Origin: Pseudomonadota bacterium
Lineage (GTDB): Bacteria; Myxococcota_A; Polyangia; Polyangiales; Ga0077539
DNA: 6,894 bases
NCBI GenBank assembly: GCA_023428035.1
Contig: JAEYZO010000811.1
Location: 1-6,894 of the forward strand
Direction of reading: 5' to 3'
The position numbers and the translations under genes were made by a program. Each line of letters begins with the position of its first letter. The stretch's first letter is position 1. Of the stretch, positions 4,905-6,894 are shown in pieces. The notes below the pieces were generated by a model that saw nothing but the letters and a program-made list of their open reading frames with translations, had not been told where the DNA came from and did not search any database.

Positions 4905-6434
4905 ATGGGGACGCCCGCTGAAGAGCTGATCGCCCGGTGGACCTCCACGGGCCGCGCCCGAGTCTCCCACGACGGCGCGGTCACCCTCGCCGAGCGGCAG
5001 GGCCTCGCGCTCCTCCAGAAGCTCCGCCGCGCCTACGACTGGATCGCCGACGCCGCCCTCACCACCCCCTTCGACGACCTCGAGCTCGGCCCCGCCCGCG
5101 CCGTCGGCCGAGGCCCGCGGCCGCTGCAGGTGCACGACGGCCGCGCGTGGTGCTCGTTCGTCCTCCTGCCGCTCCTCGCGCTCGTCACCCGGCAGCGCGT
5201 GCTCATCGTCGGGGGCCCCGGCCGCGGTAAGACCTCCGTCGCCACCCTCATGGCCATGCTCGCCGGGCACGAGCCCGTCGAGGTCCGCCGCGCCGTGCAG
5301 CGCGGTCACCCGCAGCTCACGGTGAGCGACCTCCTGGGCGCCCCCTTGCCCAGCGAGCTCATCAAGGCCACCGCCAGCGAGGGCGTGCGCGTCGCGTGGC
5401 GCCGCTGGCTCACGATGCGCGTCAAGGTCATCGACGAGTACAACCGCATCCCGACGAAGACCCAGTCGGCGCTCCTCTCGCTCATGGCCGAGGGCTGCGC
5501 CGAGGTCTTCGAGCAGGTGATCGAGACGGGCCCCTCGTCCTGGTACCTCACCGCCAACGACGACCTCGGCGGGGGCACCTTCGAGGTCATCGAGGCACTG
5601 CGCGACCGCGTCGACGTGGTCGTGCGCTGCGCGCCCTACAGCGGGCGCCTCCTCGAAGCCCTCGCCGACCGCGTGGGGCAGGGCCGCGGGCCCGAGGCCG
5701 CCATCCCGAGAGACATCGTGCTCAGCCCCGCCGAGCTCGACCGCGCCGAGGCCGAGGTGCGCGCCGTGCCCGTGCCCCCCGAGGTCCTCGACGCCCTGGG
5801 CTTCTTCGCGGGTCAGCTCGACTTCTGCGGCCGCGCCTCCCAGCGCCTGGAGTTCAAGAACAAAGACACCCTCCACGTCGCCGGCCGCCGCGTCGCGCAG
5901 GTCTGCACCGAAGACTGCCCCCTCGACAAGACCGAGAACCTCTGCAGCCAGACCGAGGCGGGCGTCTCGGCCCGCGCGTACCAGTCGCTCCTGCTCATGG
6001 CCAAGGCCCTCGCGTGGTTCCGCGCCGAGCCCGCGGTCTCCCTCGCCGACGTGCGCGCGGTGCTCCCCTGGGCGCTCCACGACAAGGTGCGCCCCAACGC
6101 CCAGAGCGGCTTCTTCATGAAGTCCGAGCACCGCGTGCTCCTCACCGACCGGGTGTCGTGGTTCCACCAGATGTTCGACCACGCGATGACCCAGCGGGCG
6201 GCCTACGCCCGCGCCCGCGAGCCCGTCGAGCGCGCCCGCGTCGCCCTCGCCGAGCTCCCCCGCATGACCGACGCCCAGGTCGAGCGCCAGGCCGAGTCGC
6301 TCCGCGCGCAGATGGGCGCCCTCTCGCAGATGGGAGAGCTCAACGCCCCCGTCTGCGCCGACCTCCTGCTCCTCAAGAGCCTCCACGGCAGGTGCCAGCG
6401 CGCCCTCGCCGAGCGCAGGGAGGGCCGCGGGTGA
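4905..6434 (+). CDS. MoxR-like AAA+ ATPase with C-terminal Cys cluster
   Basis: A 509-residue protein, longer than a typical MoxR (about 300-350). Residues 1-90 are an N-terminal extension without a recognised domain. The AAA+ core follows: Walker A GGPGRGKT (103-110), a MoxR-type RGHPQLTVSDLLG insert, Walker B VIDE (175-178) followed by YNRIPTKTQSALLSLM, sensor-1 region WYLTANDD (Asn218), and RDRVD (233-237) at the arginine-finger position of MoxR's DRF. The lid part carries four cysteines: C308, then C334-x3-C338-x8-C347, unusual in this family and possibly metal-binding. The C-terminus (about 440-509) is a charged, probably helical tail. MoxR ATPases are cytosolic chaperone-like machines, usually paired with vWA proteins, that assemble or activate other complexes. 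No SD precedes the ATG. The stop overlaps the next gene's GTG (GTGA), so the downstream protein is a likely partner. The specific MoxR subfamily cannot be named. Confidence 0.9.
   Translation: MGTPAEELIARWTSTGRARVSHDGAVTLAERQGLALLQKLRRAYDWIADAALTTPFDDLELGPARAVGRGPRPLQVHDGRAWCSFVLLPLLALVTRQRVLIVGGPGRGKTSVATLMAMLAGHEPVEVRRAVQRGHPQLTVSDLLGAPLPSELIKATASEGVRVAWRRWLTMRVKVIDEYNRIPTKTQSALLSLMAEGCAEVFEQVIETGPSSWYLTANDDLGGGTFEVIEALRDRVDVVVRCAPYSGRLLEALADRVGQGRGPEAAIPRDIVLSPAELDRAEAEVRAVPVPPEVLDALGFFAGQLDFCGRASQRLEFKNKDTLHVAGRRVAQVCTEDCPLDKTENLCSQTEAGVSARAYQSLLLMAKALAWFRAEPAVSLADVRAVLPWALHDKVRPNAQSGFFMKSEHRVLLTDRVSWFHQMFDHAMTQRAAYARAREPVERARVALAELPRMTDAQVERQAESLRAQMGALSQMGELNAPVCADLLLLKSLHGRCQRALAERREGRG
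6419..6423 (+). promoter_or_regulatory. Shine-Dalgarno site of the last gene
   Basis: GGAGG lies seven bases upstream of the GTG at 6431, inside the end of the ATPase gene. It is the strongest SD in the rightward block and decides the start of the gene that follows. Confidence 0.65.
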
Positions 6435-6894
6435 GGTCTCCCCTCGACGCCCTCACGGCAGACGCCCTCGCGCGCGCCGCGGCGCAGACCGCCCGCTTCA
6501 ACGCCGCGGCCTTCACCGAGCTCGCCGCCTCGCGCGGGGCGGCCCTCTGGCACACCACCCGCGACGAGGCCCTCCTGCGCTCGTACCTCGGCCTCCTCGC
6601 CGAGCTCGTCGCGATGGGCTGCGCGCCGCGCTCCGCGGGGGCGCACGACTCGCTCCTCTCGCTCGTGATCGTCGACCTCGCGCCCTCGCGCCTCGGCGCC
6701 CTCCCTCCCCCGGCGCGGCCCCACGCCCTCGCCCTCGCGTGGAACCTCGGCGAGGGCCTCCTCCGCGAGCCCGCGTGGATGAACCGCTACGCCGCCGCCC
6801 GCTGCGCGCAGCTCACAGAGCTGCCCTCCCTCGCCTCGCAGCTCGCCGCGGTGCTCGACCCGGTGCTCGCCCCGCGCCCGCCCTCTCGCTGGGC
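6431..6894 (+). CDS. Unrecognised protein translationally coupled to the MoxR-like ATPase, C-terminus beyond window
   Basis: From the GTG at 6431 the frame is open for 154 codons and two bases to the window edge. The GTG overlaps the ATPase stop (GTGA) and has GGAGG seven bases upstream, so the gene is well supported although the product is unknown. The visible part is Ala/Leu-rich and probably all helical, with no signal peptide, membrane segment or nucleotide-binding motif. Landmarks are ARFNAAAFTELA near residue 22, ALWHTTRDEALLRSYLG (about 38-54), VIVDLAPSRLGALPPPARP, LALAWNLGEGLLREPAWMNRY and a closing Pro-rich stretch. Codon use matches the ATPase (GCC and CTC preferred). Position makes it a candidate cofactor, substrate or adaptor of the ATPase; vWA features such as a DxSxS motif are not seen in the part available. 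Confidence 0.78.
   Translation, partial: MRSPLDALTADALARAAAQTARFNAAAFTELAASRGAALWHTTRDEALLRSYLGLLAELVAMGCAPRSAGAHDSLLSLVIVDLAPSRLGALPPPARPHALALAWNLGEGLLREPAWMNRYAAARCAQLTELPSLASQLAAVLDPVLAPRPPSRW

Noticed and set aside
3063..6386. An antisense open frame of about 1107 codons on the minus strand
   Set aside because: It lies opposite three well-supported genes with clear SDR and AAA+ motifs. Its translation is Gly/Ala/Arg/Glu/His-rich without any recognisable domain. Long stop-free antisense frames are expected at this GC content.

Overview
The window is very GC-rich, with G/C at nearly every third codon position. It carries an Asp/Ala/Pro-rich lipoprotein with MopE-type DNDCDG repeats next to a secreted formylglycine-generating-enzyme (FGE) family protein. 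That combination, plus an HSDL2-type dehydrogenase and a MoxR-type ATPase, suggests a member of the Myxococcota (Polyangia/Sandaracinus-like). This assignment is inference from protein style and composition; no rRNA or other marker gene is present.

Layout. Two genes on the minus strand occupy 1-1994 and are transcribed leftwards: a lipoprotein with five six-cysteine metal-binding-type repeats (924-1994), then, after a 92-nt gap, an exported FGE/SUMF1-domain protein (831 down to the window edge, C-terminus missing). A 101-nt divergent intergenic region separates them from the rightward genes. The rightward block is: an extended-SDR NAD-dependent epimerase/3-beta-HSD-like enzyme (2096-3121); a divergent PhzF/DapF-fold protein that starts inside the epimerase stop codon (3118-3987); a classical SDR very close to eukaryotic HSDL2 (4038-4856); a MoxR-like AAA+ ATPase with an unusual cysteine cluster (4905-6434); and an unrecognised protein that starts inside the ATPase stop codon and runs off the right edge (6431-6894).

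How they may work together. The leftward pair is envelope- or surface-directed: both products have export signals and are cysteine-rich. The epimerase and PhzF-like genes are translationally coupled. The HSDL2-like SDR lies 50 nt downstream behind its own promoter-like sequence, so the three may share a small-molecule or lipid/steroid-type metabolic role, but no pathway can be named. The ATPase and the last gene form a tightly coupled pair. MoxR ATPases usually act with partner proteins, typically von Willebrand factor A (vWA) proteins, encoded next door, so the last gene is a candidate partner and a vWA gene may lie beyond the window.

The points most worth a second look are the MoxR/unknown-partner pair, the PhzF-like protein whose canonical GH and TGSA positions are altered, the HSDL2-like enzyme with Ala where the human protein has Ser, the 58-bp perfect duplication inside the lipoprotein repeats, and a recurring lack of Shine-Dalgarno (SD) sequences at operon-head genes that suggests leaderless or short-leader transcripts. 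No tRNA, rRNA, CRISPR array, insertion sequence or convincing terminator was seen.
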